Source of the DNA: Streptomyces varsoviensis
GTDB taxonomy: Bacteria; Actinomycetota; Actinomycetes; Streptomycetales; Streptomycetaceae
Direction of reading: 5' to 3'
Assembly (NCBI RefSeq): GCF_000718635.1
Contig: NZ_JOBF01000033.1
Coordinates: 139,108 to 203,107, forward strand
Length of the DNA stretch: 64,000 bases
Of the stretch, positions 29,579 to 38,745 are shown one piece after another (within the stretch, counting starts at the first letter, position 1; every line of letters starts with the position of its first letter). The notes beneath the pieces are model-generated. The model was not told the origin of the DNA, did not search any database, and was given only the letters and a program-made list of their open reading frames with translations. The position numbers and the translations under genes were made by a program.

Positions 29579-30391
29579 ATGCGCCTGAACCAGGAACAAG
29601 TCGACCGTTACCACGAGGACGGCTTCCTCACCGTCGAATCCGCGCTGGACCGGGGCGAGGTCGAGCGCCTGCGCGCGGCGTTCACCCGCGACTGCGAGGT
29701 CCCCGGGCCCCAGCGGATCGCCGAGGAGAACGGCGCCGACGTACGCGCCGTATACGCCTCCCACCAGCGCCAGCCGGAGTTCGCCGCGCTCGTCCGCGAC
29801 CCGCGCCTCCTCGCGCCGGTCCAGCGGTTGCTCACGGAACAGGTCTACATCTACCAATTCAAGATAAACGCCAAGCCGGCGTTCGGCGGCGAGAAATGGT
29901 CCTGGCACCAGGACTACGTCGCCTGGCGCGTCGCCGACAATCTGCCCGCGCCCCGCCAGGTCAACGTCGGGATATTCCTCGACGACGTCGACGAGTTCAA
30001 CGGCCCGGTCATCTACCTGCCCGGCTCGCACCGCTCCGGCCTCGTACGCGACAGCCGGGACGCCGCGGTCAGGTCCGACCAGCACCTCGACCCCGACGAC
30101 ATCGCCCTCACCAAGGAGCAGTTGGCGGGCCTCGTCGCCGAGCGCGGCATGGTCAGCCCCAAGGGCCCCGCCGGAACGCTCGTCTTCTTCTCGCCGGAGA
30201 TCGTGCACGGCTCCGCGCCCAACATGTCGCCGTTCCCCCGCAGGCTCCTCATCACCACCTACAACGACGTGGCCAACCTGCCCAGTTGGACCGGGGAGCC
30301 GCGCCCCGAGTACGTGGTGTGCCGGGACACCACGCCGCTGCGCGCCCGCGAGACGCCCTTCCTCGACGGCCTTGAGACGGTGGCGGCATGA
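29579..30391 (+). CDS. PhyH-family Fe(II)/2-oxoglutarate-dependent dioxygenase
   Basis: 270 residues. The iron triad is visible as His110 and Asp112 in WSWHQDYVAW, and His210 in PEIVHGSAPN. The 2-oxoglutarate-binding Arg is in the PRRLLITTYN segment (about 221-222). The layout resembles ectoine hydroxylase and amino-acid hydroxylases of the phytanoyl-CoA dioxygenase family. It should hydroxylate an unactivated carbon of a free or carrier-bound amino acid or acyl unit. The stop overlaps the start of the alcohol dehydrogenase (ATGA), so its hydroxyl product may be oxidised by that enzyme. The substrate is not determined. Confidence 0.93.
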   Translation: MRLNQEQVDRYHEDGFLTVESALDRGEVERLRAAFTRDCEVPGPQRIAEENGADVRAVYASHQRQPEFAALVRDPRLLAPVQRLLTEQVYIYQFKINAKPAFGGEKWSWHQDYVAWRVADNLPAPRQVNVGIFLDDVDEFNGPVIYLPGSHRSGLVRDSRDAAVRSDQHLDPDDIALTKEQLAGLVAERGMVSPKGPAGTLVFFSPEIVHGSAPNMSPFPRRLLITTYNDVANLPSWTGEPRPEYVVCRDTTPLRARETPFLDGLETVAA

Positions 30392-31494
30392 GCGCCCGCA
30401 CCGGCCGTGCCGTCGTCCTGGAGAGCTTCGGCCGGCCCTTGGCGCTGCGCACGTTCGACCTCCCGGCCCCGCCCGACGGCGGCATGGTCGTCGCGTGTAC
30501 GTACGGCGGGATCTGCGGCACCGACCTCCACCTCCGGCAGGGCCACCTGGCCATCCCCACCCCGCTGGTCCTCGGCCACGAGGGCATCGGCGTCGTACGC
30601 GAACTGGGCGCGGGCGCCGCGCGCGATGCCACGGGCGCCGAGCTGCGGCCGGGGGACACCGTGATGTGGGCGTCCTCGATCGCCTGCGGCCGTTGCGTCC
30701 CGTGCCGGCTGCACCGCGAGCCCACGCTCTGCGAGAACCGGCGTACGTACGGCGTCAACCGCTCCGTCGAGCAGGGCCCGGCCCTCTCCGGCGCCTGGGC
30801 CGACCACATCGTGCTCCAGCCCGGCACCACGGTCGTGCGGCCCGCCGACGGCGTGGACCCGCTCGCCGCGATGTCACTGGCCTGCGCGGGCCCCACCGTC
30901 GTGCACGCCCTGTACGAGCGGCGCCCGGTACGGGTCGGCGAGACCGTGGTGGTCCAGGGCAGCGGCCCGGTCGGCCTCGCCGCCGCGGCGCTCGCCCAGC
31001 TCTCCGGCGCCGCGAAGGTCGTCATCGTCGGCGGCCCAGCCGGCCGGCTGGCGGCCGCCGCCGCGGCGGGCATCGGCGACGCGCACCTCGACATCGCGGG
31101 CGCCGCCGACCCCGAACAGGTGCTGGACCAGGTGCGCGAGGCGGTCGGCGGCGACGGCGCGGACCTCGTCATCGAGTGCGCGGGCGTGCCCGCCGCCGTC
31201 GCACAGGGCCTGCGACTGGCCCGCCGGGGCGGCTCGTACCTCGTCATCGGCCAGTACACGGACGCCGGGGACACCCTGATCAACCCGCACCAGATCGTGC
31301 ACCGCCAGCTCGACGTGGTCGGCTCCTGGGCGTTCACCGGGGCGCACCTCGTCGAGTACGTGAAGCTGCTCCCGGCGCTCACCGCGCGCTTCGACCTCCG
31401 CAGCCTGGTCACCGCCTATCCGCTGGAGGAGCACGCCGCGGCGCTGTCGGCGGTCGCGGACGGCTCGGTGATGAAGGCCGTGCTGGCGAGCTGA
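30388..31494 (+). CDS. Zinc-dependent medium-chain alcohol dehydrogenase
   Basis: 368 residues. Catalytic zinc ligands are in GICGTDLH and LGHEGIG, and structural zinc ligands in CGRCVPCRLHREPTLC. The dinucleotide site is GSGPVGLAAAAL. It belongs to the MDR/threonine-dehydrogenase-like group and should oxidise a secondary or primary alcohol with NAD(P). Because it is translationally coupled to the PhyH dioxygenase, the simplest idea is a hydroxylation-oxidation pair giving a ketone or aldehyde. This is an inference from gene order only. No truncation is seen. Confidence 0.93.
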   Translation: MSARTGRAVVLESFGRPLALRTFDLPAPPDGGMVVACTYGGICGTDLHLRQGHLAIPTPLVLGHEGIGVVRELGAGAARDATGAELRPGDTVMWASSIACGRCVPCRLHREPTLCENRRTYGVNRSVEQGPALSGAWADHIVLQPGTTVVRPADGVDPLAAMSLACAGPTVVHALYERRPVRVGETVVVQGSGPVGLAAAALAQLSGAAKVVIVGGPAGRLAAAAAAGIGDAHLDIAGAADPEQVLDQVREAVGGDGADLVIECAGVPAAVAQGLRLARRGGSYLVIGQYTDAGDTLINPHQIVHRQLDVVGSWAFTGAHLVEYVKLLPALTARFDLRSLVTAYPLEEHAAALSAVADGSVMKAVLAS

Positions 31495-31833
31495 GCCGCG
31501 CCGCGCTTACGGTGGGCACCGCCGCCGCGGGGGACCGCCGGTGCGGCCGGGGCGTGTTCAACCGATCGGATCGGGCAGTTGAATGCCCGAGCCGGGCCCA
31601 GTGGAACCGAGCCGGGCCCAGCCGGCCCGTACGCCGCCCGGCGCGCGATGTACGCACGTACGCGCGTACGCACGTATGCACGTATGCGCTCACCCATCGG
31701 CCGACAGGGGCATCCACCGGCCGGCGTGCGTCGCGATGGACCACAGCAGAGGCCGCCCGGCAGGGCCGGGCGGCGCGTTCGCAGAGACATTCACTGTGCC
31801 CTGACGGGGGCACGCGAGAGCGGGGAACGTACG
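31495..31833. promoter_or_regulatory. Intergenic region with palindrome, direct repeat and alternating purine-pyrimidine tract
   Basis: This 339-nt gap ahead of the flavin monooxygenase is unusually structured. It holds an inverted repeat TTCAAC (31557-31562) / GTTGAA (31578-31583) around a GATCGGATCGG core. A 15-bp direct repeat CCGAGCCGGGCCCAG occurs at 31587-31601 and 31607-31621, exactly 20 bp apart. Then comes a 42-bp alternating purine-pyrimidine array (31648-31689). It probably carries the promoter and operators of the downstream gene. Confidence 0.6.
31648..31689. repeat. Five 8-bp repeats (GTACGCAC-type) forming a 42-bp perfect purine-pyrimidine alternation
   Basis: Units GTACGCAC, GTACGCGC, GTACGCAC, GTATGCAC and GTATGCGC lie head to tail from 31650. 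Every step from 31648 to 31689 alternates purine and pyrimidine, the classical requirement for left-handed Z-DNA. Confidence 0.85.
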
Positions 31834-32880
31834 GTGGATCTCAGCCTGTTCTATTTCGCCAACGACAGCACCGAACCCGGCGACAAGGGGCGCTACGAGC
31901 TGCTGCTCGAAGGGGCCAAGTTCGCCGACGAGAACGGCTTCTCGGCGGTCTGGACGCCCGAGCGGCACTTCCATCCCTTCGGCGGGATGTACCCCAACCC
32001 CTCCGTGCTGGGCGCGGCCGTCGCCTCGGTGACCGAGCGGGTCGCCATCCGGGCGGGCAGCGTGGTCGCCCCGCTGCACCACCCCGCGCGCATCGCGGAG
32101 GAGTGGTCCGTCGTCGACAACCTCTCCGGCGGCCGGGTGGGCGTGGCCTTCGCGTCCGGCTGGAACTCCGTGGACTTCGCGCTGCGGCCGGGCGTCTACG
32201 ACGAGCGCAAGCGGATCGTCTCCGAGCGGGTGGGGGAGGTGCGCACGCTCTGGCAGGGCGGCAGCGTGCCGGGGACCGACGGTCTCGGCCGGCCGGTGGA
32301 CGTACGGGCCTTCCCGCCGCCCGTGCAGCGGGAGCTGCCGGTCTGGCTGACCAGCGGCGGCAGCGTCGAGACGTTCCAGGAGGCCGGGCGGTTGCGGGCC
32401 GGGGTCCTCACCCATCTGCTGGTCCAGGACCTCGACATCCTCGCGGAGAAGATCCGCGAGTACCGCCGGGTCGCCGCCGCCGAACACGACGGCTGGCCGG
32501 GCCATGTGGCGCTGATGGTGCACACCCTCGTCGGCGAGGATGTCGCCGCGGTCAAGGAGCAGGCCCGCCGGCCGCTGACGGAGTACCTCAAGAGCTCGCT
32601 GCACCTGAGCGCCCGCTCCGTCGTCGGCGACTCGGTCGACCTGAGCACGCTGCCCCCGGAGGACGTGGAGTTCCTCGCGGCGCAGTCCTTCGAGCGCTAC
32701 TTCCACCAGGGCGGCCTGTTCGGCTCCGTCGAGCACGCCGCCGAGGTGGCCGCGCGCATCGGGGAGATCGGCGTGGACGAGATCGCCTGCCTCATCGACT
32801 TCGGGGTGCAGACCAAGGACGTCCTCGCGAGCCTCGAACACCTGGGGCGGCTGCGGGCCCTGGTGGCGTCGGCCGGCTGA
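31834..32880 (+). CDS. LLM-class flavin-dependent monooxygenase, MupA/Atu3640 natural-product subfamily
   Basis: 348 residues from GTG 31834, with GGGGA about 9 nt upstream. It shows the luciferase-like TIM-barrel pattern: LSLFYFANDS, GFSAVWTPERHFHPFGG, SVVAPLHHPARIAEEWSVVDNLSGGRVG and ASGWN. This matches stand-alone or integrated monooxygenases of PKS/NRPS pathways such as mupirocin MupA. These use reduced FMN and oxygen for hydroxylation of carrier-bound acyl or aminoacyl chains. It is transcribed alone after a structured leader. The substrate is unknown; beta-hydroxylation of a thioester is the usual family role. Confidence 0.92.
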   Translation: MDLSLFYFANDSTEPGDKGRYELLLEGAKFADENGFSAVWTPERHFHPFGGMYPNPSVLGAAVASVTERVAIRAGSVVAPLHHPARIAEEWSVVDNLSGGRVGVAFASGWNSVDFALRPGVYDERKRIVSERVGEVRTLWQGGSVPGTDGLGRPVDVRAFPPPVQRELPVWLTSGGSVETFQEAGRLRAGVLTHLLVQDLDILAEKIREYRRVAAAEHDGWPGHVALMVHTLVGEDVAAVKEQARRPLTEYLKSSLHLSARSVVGDSVDLSTLPPEDVEFLAAQSFERYFHQGGLFGSVEHAAEVAARIGEIGVDEIACLIDFGVQTKDVLASLEHLGRLRALVASAG

Positions 32881-33075
32881 CGGCACATCTCGCAGCAGCG
32901 GCGGGGCGGGTCGGTGGCTCCGGTACGAGCGTCGGCACGGCCCGGCGTACGAGCCTCAGGGGGCGGCCACCGGCGGCGCCCCAGCCGCGGCCCCAGCAGC
33001 GACCCCGGCGGCGGCCTTGATCATGTCTTTCGTCAGTGCCGCCGCCTCCGGCCGGCTTGTAGTTTGGGCAGGGTG

Positions 33076-34701
33076 ATGGGGCAGCTCGTTGAACAGATGA
33101 ACCGCCGGCGGCACGAGGTCTCCTCGGCCCTTGCGCAGTCGGGCCCCCGCGAGCGCCTCGCGGACCTCGTGCTGTGGGTGTGCCTGTGCGTGCCCGTGGC
33201 CTACGACCTGATCCGGCTGCCCGCCCCGGCGCTCGCGGTGTACGCGGGGATGCCCGCCCTGGCCCTCGCCATGCTGCTCTCCCGCGCGCTGCCGCTGCTC
33301 TCCCTCTACATCACCGTGGCGCTGAGCCTCGGCGTGACACTGAACCTGTTCAACTCCTCGTTCTGCGTGGCCATGCTCGTCATGGGCTATCTCGTGGGGC
33401 GCAGGACGCGTCAGGAGCGGCCCGCGCTCGTCGGCTTCGCGGTGGTCGCGGCGGCCGGGCTGGTGGCCGTGGCCGCGAGCGGCGAGAACCTGTGGACCTG
33501 GTTCACGATGGCCGTCACCCTCGGCCTGAACGTGCTGCTGCCGTGGATGGCCGGCCGCTACCGGCGCCAGTACGCCGATCTCACGCGGGCGGGCTGGGAG
33601 CTGGCCGAGCGCATGGAGCGCGAGCAGCAGATCATCGCGGACCGCACCCGGCTGCGCGAGCGGTCACGGATCGCCGGCGACATGCACGACTCCCTCGGGC
33701 ACGAGCTGAGCCTGCTGGCGCTGCGCGCCGGGGCCCTGGAGATGGCCCCCGACCTCGACGAGCGCCACCGCAAGGCCGCGGGGGAGCTGCGCGCCGCGGC
33801 GGCGAGCGTCACCGAGAGCCTGCACGACGTGATCGGGGTGCTGCGCGAGGACGCGGAGACGGCCCCCAAGGCCCCGGCGCGGGAGTCCGTCACGGATCTG
33901 GTGGAGCGGGCCGTCGCCTCCGGTCTGGCCGTCGACCTCGCCGAAGAGGGCGAGCCGGTGCGGCTCGCGTTCATGGTGGACCGCGCCCTGTACCGGGTGG
34001 TCCAGGAGTCGCTCACCAACGCGGCCAAGCACGCGCCGGGCGCGGCCGTCTCGGTGCGGATCGCGCATCTGGCGGACGCCACGGAGGTACGGGTCGTCAA
34101 CGGGCCGCCCCCGGCGCGCCCCGACGCCCCCTCGGCGCGGCACACGGGGCTCCCCTCGGGGAAGAACGGACTGGTGGGGTTGCGTGAGCGGGTGCGGCTC
34201 GCGGGCGGGACGCTGCGCACCGGGCCGTACGAGGGCGGCTTCGAGGTGACGGCGCGGCTGCCGCACGCGGCGGGCGCGGCGCGGCCGGCGGGGCAGGAGA
34301 GCGCGCGCGAGGACGCGTCGGAGTCCGCTTTCCAGCGCCGGCACGCGCAGCGCCGGGCCCGCCGCGGCCTGAAGCAGGTGATCCTCGTGCCGCTGGCGGT
34401 GGCCGCGGTGCTGGCCGCGCTGATGGGGGGCTTCTCCTATATCCAGACGGAGCAGTCCGTCCTGGACTCGGGGGACTACGAGCGGCTGCGCGTCGGGCAG
34501 CGGCGCTCGGACGCGGAGGACCTGCTGCCGTCGCTGCAGACGGATGTGCCGCCGCGCCGGGACGTGAAGCCGATGCCGCACGACTCCACGTGCCGCTACT
34601 ACCGGATGTCGCGGGAGCCGGACCCGACGCACGCCTACCGGGTGTGCTTCGCGCACGGCCGCCTCGCGGCCAAGGACGTGGTTCCGCTTCCGGGCGACTG
34701 A
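33076..34701 (+). CDS. Orphan histidine kinase (NarL-type, HisKA_3) with a C-terminal membrane anchor and outer domain
   Basis: 541 residues from ATG 33076; GTG 33073 is possible. About five or six hydrophobic N-terminal segments are followed by a HisKA_3 dimerisation domain with His204 in GDMHDSLGHEL. A HATPase_c domain follows (ESLTNAAKHA, GKNGLVGLRERVRLAGG). After about 70 residues there is one more hydrophobic helix (VILVPLAVAAVLAALMGGF), then about 90 residues predicted outside the membrane. This tail has two Cys and YYRMSREPDPTHAYRVCF. No response regulator gene lies next to it, so its partner is elsewhere. The tail is not usual for this kinase class and may sense an extracytoplasmic signal. 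Confidence 0.9.
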   Translation: MGQLVEQMNRRRHEVSSALAQSGPRERLADLVLWVCLCVPVAYDLIRLPAPALAVYAGMPALALAMLLSRALPLLSLYITVALSLGVTLNLFNSSFCVAMLVMGYLVGRRTRQERPALVGFAVVAAAGLVAVAASGENLWTWFTMAVTLGLNVLLPWMAGRYRRQYADLTRAGWELAERMEREQQIIADRTRLRERSRIAGDMHDSLGHELSLLALRAGALEMAPDLDERHRKAAGELRAAAASVTESLHDVIGVLREDAETAPKAPARESVTDLVERAVASGLAVDLAEEGEPVRLAFMVDRALYRVVQESLTNAAKHAPGAAVSVRIAHLADATEVRVVNGPPPARPDAPSARHTGLPSGKNGLVGLRERVRLAGGTLRTGPYEGGFEVTARLPHAAGAARPAGQESAREDASESAFQRRHAQRRARRGLKQVILVPLAVAAVLAALMGGFSYIQTEQSVLDSGDYERLRVGQRRSDAEDLLPSLQTDVPPRRDVKPMPHDSTCRYYRMSREPDPTHAYRVCFAHGRLAAKDVVPLPGD

Positions 34702-35166
34702 GGGCCCGTTCAAGCGCGGAGGGCGCCGGCCGGTGTGCGAATGGCCAACCGGGGCGGGTTCGGCATACCGTGAATGACCTCGGCGAATGATGAATCGCTC
34801 GGTTGTGGGTCTGCTGCCGTTCGCACGGATTTATCTCTTCCGTTTATAGCGGCCATTGACTCCAAATCGATCACTTGTCTAGTGTCGATTCCACGCTCGG
34901 CCGTCGAGGCGTCGACAGCCGGCACAACGGGGAAGCGGCCGCACGGTTCGCACGGCGAACGCGGCGGCCGAGGCTTGACGGGACGGGGGACCGCGCGTGC
35001 CGCGCGCTACGGGGAGGATTGCGGGCCGCTGTGCATTTCGCGGCCGCAACTGAAATCTTCATTCTGCTCTTTGCCTTGATTCACGATCGCGTCGGGTCGC
35101 GCTTTTCCCGCGACCCCAATTCCGGCAGCGGCCTTTCGGGCGCCGTGCATTTTCTGAGGGGGCGTT
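34702..35166. promoter_or_regulatory. Long leader/promoter region of the lipo-initiation operon
   Basis: This 465-nt region upstream of the FAAL gene has distinctly AT-rich stretches (34780-34890 and 35050-35160). It holds a housekeeping-type promoter candidate at 34856-34885 and a GAGGGGGCG ribosome site before ATG 35167. If the promoter is right, the untranslated leader is about 270 nt. Confidence 0.5.
34856..34885 (+). promoter_or_regulatory. Candidate sigma-HrdB-type promoter for FAAL operon
   Basis: TTGACT (34856-34861) and TAGTGT (34880-34885) are separated by 18 bp, close to the streptomycete TTGACN/TAGRRT consensus. The segment lies in an AT-rich part of the gap and points toward the FAAL gene. 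Confidence 0.5.
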
Positions 35167-36933
35167 ATGAGTACAGCGCTTGAACAGGCTTCGAGTGTGA
35201 CCGGGCTCGTACGGGAAAACGTGGCGGCCCACGGGCGGCGGGCGGCCCTCACCTTCGTGAAGAGCCTCGACGGCGCGCCCGAGGACGACACCTGGACGTA
35301 CGCCGAACTGGACGCCGAGGCCCGCAAGGCCGCCGCCTGGCTCCAGGCCCACTGCGCGACCGGCGACCGCGTCCTGCTGCTCTACCCGGAAGGGCTGCAC
35401 TTCACCGCCGCCTTCCTCGGCTGCCTCTACGCCGGGATGGTCGCCGTCCCCAGCTCGCTGCCCGGTCAGTACGTCTACCAGCGGCGCCGGGTCACCGCGA
35501 TCGCCGACGACGCCGGCGCGTCCGCGATCCTCACCGACACCGCCACCCTCCCCTCCGTACGGGAATGGGCCGAGGCCGAGGGCCGCACCGCCACCGCGCT
35601 CGCCGCCACCGACACCACAGCCCTCGCCGACCCGGACGCCTGGATCCGGCCCGCGCAGGACCGCGACACCCTCGCCCTGCTCCAGTACACCTCCGGCTCC
35701 ACCGGCGACCCCAAGGGCGTCATGGTCAGCCACGGCAACCTGCTGCACAACGCCATGTGCCTCACCAAGCCGTTCGGCATCACCGACCGCGGCCGGTTCG
35801 GGTCCTGGATACCGCACTACCACGACATGGGCCTCATGGCGCTGATCGTCCCGCCGCTCCTGCTCGGCGGCGCCTGCGTGCTGATGAGCCCCACCACCTT
35901 CCTCAAGCGGCCGCACTGGTGGCTGAAGATGATCGACGTCTACGACCTCGACTGGTCGCCCGCGCCCAACTTCGCCTACGAACTGTGCGCCCGGATGATC
36001 ACCGACGAACAGCTCGCCGGCCTCGACCTCTCCCGCTGGACGTACGCGCCCAACGGCTCCGAGCCCGTACAGGCCGCCACCCTCACCGCCTTCGCCAAGC
36101 GCTTCGCCCCCGCCGGATTCCGCGGCGACGCCTTCGCCCCCTGCTACGGACTCGCCGAGTCCACCGTCTTCGTCTCCGGCACCGGACCGCGCGAGCCCGT
36201 CGTCCGCCGCGCCGACGCCGAGGCCCTCGCCAACGACGAGTTCCGCGTCGTGGAGGGCTCGCGCCCCGGCCGCGACGTGGTCAGCAACGGCCGCGCCGAC
36301 GAGTACGACGTGCGCGTCGTCGACCCCCGCACCCTGGAACCGCTGCCCGAAGGGCGCGTCGGCGAGATCTGGCTGCGCGGCCCCAGCGTCGCCCACGGCT
36401 ACTGGGGCAACGACGCGGCCACCCGCGAGGTCTTCCGCGCCCGCACCGCCGACGGCCAGGAAGGGTTCCTGCGCACCGGCGACCTCGGCACCCTCCACCA
36501 CGACGAGATCCTGACCACCGGACGCCTCAAGGAAGTCCTCATCATCCGCGGCCGCAACCTCTACCCGCAGGACATCGAGTACGAACTGCGCGCCCAGCAC
36601 GCCGAACTCGTCGGACTCTTCGGCGCCGCCTTCTCCGTGCCCTACCGGCAGGACACCGGCGCCACGGAGAACCTGCTGGTCATCGCCCACGAACTCCGCG
36701 GCCGCCACGCCGAGGCCGACATGGCCCGGCTCGCCAGCGACATCAAACGCACCGTCTCACGCGAGTTCGGGGCGAGCGCGTCCGGCGTCGTCCTGGTGCG
36801 GCGCGGCGGCATCCGCCGCACCACCAGCGGCAAGATCCAGCGGACCGCGATGCGCGACCTGCTGCTCGCCGGCGGCCTCAACACCGTCCACCTGGACGCC
36901 GACCCGAAGCTGCGCACCCTGCTCGACGCATGA
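35167..36933 (+). CDS. Fatty acyl-AMP ligase (FAAL)
   Basis: 588 residues. ANL-fold ligase with P-loop YTSGSTGDPKGVMVSHGNL, WIPHYHDMGLM (a FAAL family motif), YGLAESTVF, RTGDLG and ending TTSGKIQRT. The length and the IRGRNLYPQDIE segment match FAALs of mycobacterial and actinobacterial lipopeptide pathways. It activates a free fatty acid as acyl-AMP and transfers it to a carrier protein without coenzyme A. The partner is most likely the stand-alone ACP at 40585, four genes down the same operon. It supplies the acyl cap for the starter condensation domain of the NRPS. Confidence 0.95.
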   Translation: MSTALEQASSVTGLVRENVAAHGRRAALTFVKSLDGAPEDDTWTYAELDAEARKAAAWLQAHCATGDRVLLLYPEGLHFTAAFLGCLYAGMVAVPSSLPGQYVYQRRRVTAIADDAGASAILTDTATLPSVREWAEAEGRTATALAATDTTALADPDAWIRPAQDRDTLALLQYTSGSTGDPKGVMVSHGNLLHNAMCLTKPFGITDRGRFGSWIPHYHDMGLMALIVPPLLLGGACVLMSPTTFLKRPHWWLKMIDVYDLDWSPAPNFAYELCARMITDEQLAGLDLSRWTYAPNGSEPVQAATLTAFAKRFAPAGFRGDAFAPCYGLAESTVFVSGTGPREPVVRRADAEALANDEFRVVEGSRPGRDVVSNGRADEYDVRVVDPRTLEPLPEGRVGEIWLRGPSVAHGYWGNDAATREVFRARTADGQEGFLRTGDLGTLHHDEILTTGRLKEVLIIRGRNLYPQDIEYELRAQHAELVGLFGAAFSVPYRQDTGATENLLVIAHELRGRHAEADMARLASDIKRTVSREFGASASGVVLVRRGGIRRTTSGKIQRTAMRDLLLAGGLNTVHLDADPKLRTLLDA

Positions 36934-37005
36934 CGGCGGGCGGGCGGCCCCTGCGACCGAGCCGCCACCGCCACGGACAGAAGGCACGTAATGGGGGAGT
37001 TGGAC

Positions 37006-38745
37006 ATGAGCACGCAGCACCCGGCCGTCGCGGCCCTCGAAAAAGCCCTGGACGACGCCGGCCGGCACGACGGCCCCTTCCGCCCCGGCGGCCTCGCCGA
37101 ACTCGACGAGCGGGAGGCGTTCCCCACCGCCGCGATCCGGGCCCTCGACGACCTCGGGCTGGCCCGCCACTACGTGCCCACCCGCTACGGCGGCCTCCTC
37201 GACGACCACGGCGAACTGCTGCTGCTCCTGCGCGCCGTCGCCCGCCGCGACCTCACCGTCGCCGTCGCCCACGCCAAGACCTTCCTCGGCGGCGCCTGCG
37301 CCTGGGTCGCCGGCACCACCGCCCAGGCCACCGCCCTCGGCGCGGAGATCCAACGCGGCGCCGTCGCCGCCTGGGGCCTCACCGAACGCCACCACGGCAG
37401 CGACCTCCTCGCCGGCGAGCTCTCCGCCACACCCACCGGCGCCGGCTGGCTGCTCGACGGCGAGAAATGGCTGATCAACAACGCCACCCGCGGCGACCTG
37501 ATCACCGTGCTCGCCCGCACCGACCCGGCCGGCGGCCCCCGCGGCTTCAGCCTCTTCCTCGTCGACAAGCGCACCCTCCCCGACGGCAGCTACCGCCACC
37601 GGCCGAAGATCCTCACCCACGGCATCCGCGGCGCCGACATCAGCGGCATCGCCTTCCACCACGCCCCCGTCCCCGAGACCGCCCTCGTCGGCGACGTAGG
37701 CGACGGCATCGAGACGGTGCTCAAGGCGCTCCAGCTCACCCGGACCGTGGCCGTCGGGCTCTCCCTCGGCGCCGCCGACCACGCCCTGAGCCTGGCCACC
37801 GGCTTCGCCGAGGGCCGCAACCTCTACGGGCGCCGCCTGACCGACCTGCCGCGCGTCCGCCGCATCCTCGGCGAGATCTCCGCGACGGTCTTCCTCGCCG
37901 AGGCCACCGCCCTCGTCTCCGCCCGCACCCCGCACGCCCTCACCGGCGAGCTGAGCGTCGCCTCCGCCGTCACCAAGGCCGCCGTGCCCACCCTCGCCCA
38001 GGACGCCATCGACCGGCTCACCGAACTCATGGGCACCCGCGGCTTCCTCAGCCGCACCTACGCCGAGGGCCAGTACGCCAAGCTGGAGCGCGACCACCGC
38101 ATCGTCGCCATCTTCGACGGCAGCACCGCCGTCAACCGCAACGCCCTCATCGACCAGTTCGCCCGGCTGGCCCGCGCCTACCGCGACGGCCGCTGGAACG
38201 AGACCGGACTCGCCGAAGCCGCCGGACTCGACCGGGACCTCACGCCCTTCGACCCCGCCCGCCAGCGGCTCCTCTCCGGCGACGGATGCAGCCTCGTCCA
38301 GAGCCTGCCCGACGCCGCACAGCGGATCGCCGCCCTCGCCGACCGCGGCCTCCTGCCGCTCCAGACCGCCCGCCTGGCCGACGAGCTGACCGCCGTCGCC
38401 GACCGGCTGCACGAGGACATGGCCGCCCTCCGGCGCACCCCCCGCGACGTCCCGCCGACCGCCTTCCACCTCGCCGAACGCTACGAACTCCTCTACGCCG
38501 GCGCCGCCGCCCTGCGGCTGTGGCTGCACAACGCCCCCACCGCCGACCCCGCCGCGGGCCCCCAGCTCTGGCGCAACGGCCTGTGGCTCGCCGCCGCCCT
38601 CGCCGCCGTCCTCACCCGCCTCGGCCACCCCGTGGACGAGTCCCACGCCGCGGCCTACGACCGGGTCGCGGACCTCCTCCTGGCGGCGCCCACCGGCACG
38701 TTCTCCCTCCTCACCACCGACGACCTGGCCTGGAGCACGTCATGA
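37006..38745 (+). CDS. Acyl-CoA dehydrogenase family protein, first of two (acyl-chain desaturation)
   Basis: 579 residues from ATG 37006, which has GGGGGAG 6 nt upstream; ATG 36991 would add five residues. It has the acyl-CoA dehydrogenase core: WGLTERHHGSDLLAGEL, GEKWLINNAT, RNLYGRRLTDLPRVR and a C-terminal extension of about 150 residues. Pairs of such dehydrogenases beside an acyl ligase and ACP occur in lipopeptide clusters such as friulimicin (LipB/LipE). There they introduce double bonds into the carrier-bound fatty acid. The stop overlaps the start of the second dehydrogenase (ATGA), suggesting equimolar partners. Confidence 0.93.
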   Translation: MSTQHPAVAALEKALDDAGRHDGPFRPGGLAELDEREAFPTAAIRALDDLGLARHYVPTRYGGLLDDHGELLLLLRAVARRDLTVAVAHAKTFLGGACAWVAGTTAQATALGAEIQRGAVAAWGLTERHHGSDLLAGELSATPTGAGWLLDGEKWLINNATRGDLITVLARTDPAGGPRGFSLFLVDKRTLPDGSYRHRPKILTHGIRGADISGIAFHHAPVPETALVGDVGDGIETVLKALQLTRTVAVGLSLGAADHALSLATGFAEGRNLYGRRLTDLPRVRRILGEISATVFLAEATALVSARTPHALTGELSVASAVTKAAVPTLAQDAIDRLTELMGTRGFLSRTYAEGQYAKLERDHRIVAIFDGSTAVNRNALIDQFARLARAYRDGRWNETGLAEAAGLDRDLTPFDPARQRLLSGDGCSLVQSLPDAAQRIAALADRGLLPLQTARLADELTAVADRLHEDMAALRRTPRDVPPTAFHLAERYELLYAGAAALRLWLHNAPTADPAAGPQLWRNGLWLAAALAAVLTRLGHPVDESHAAAYDRVADLLLAAPTGTFSLLTTDDLAWSTS

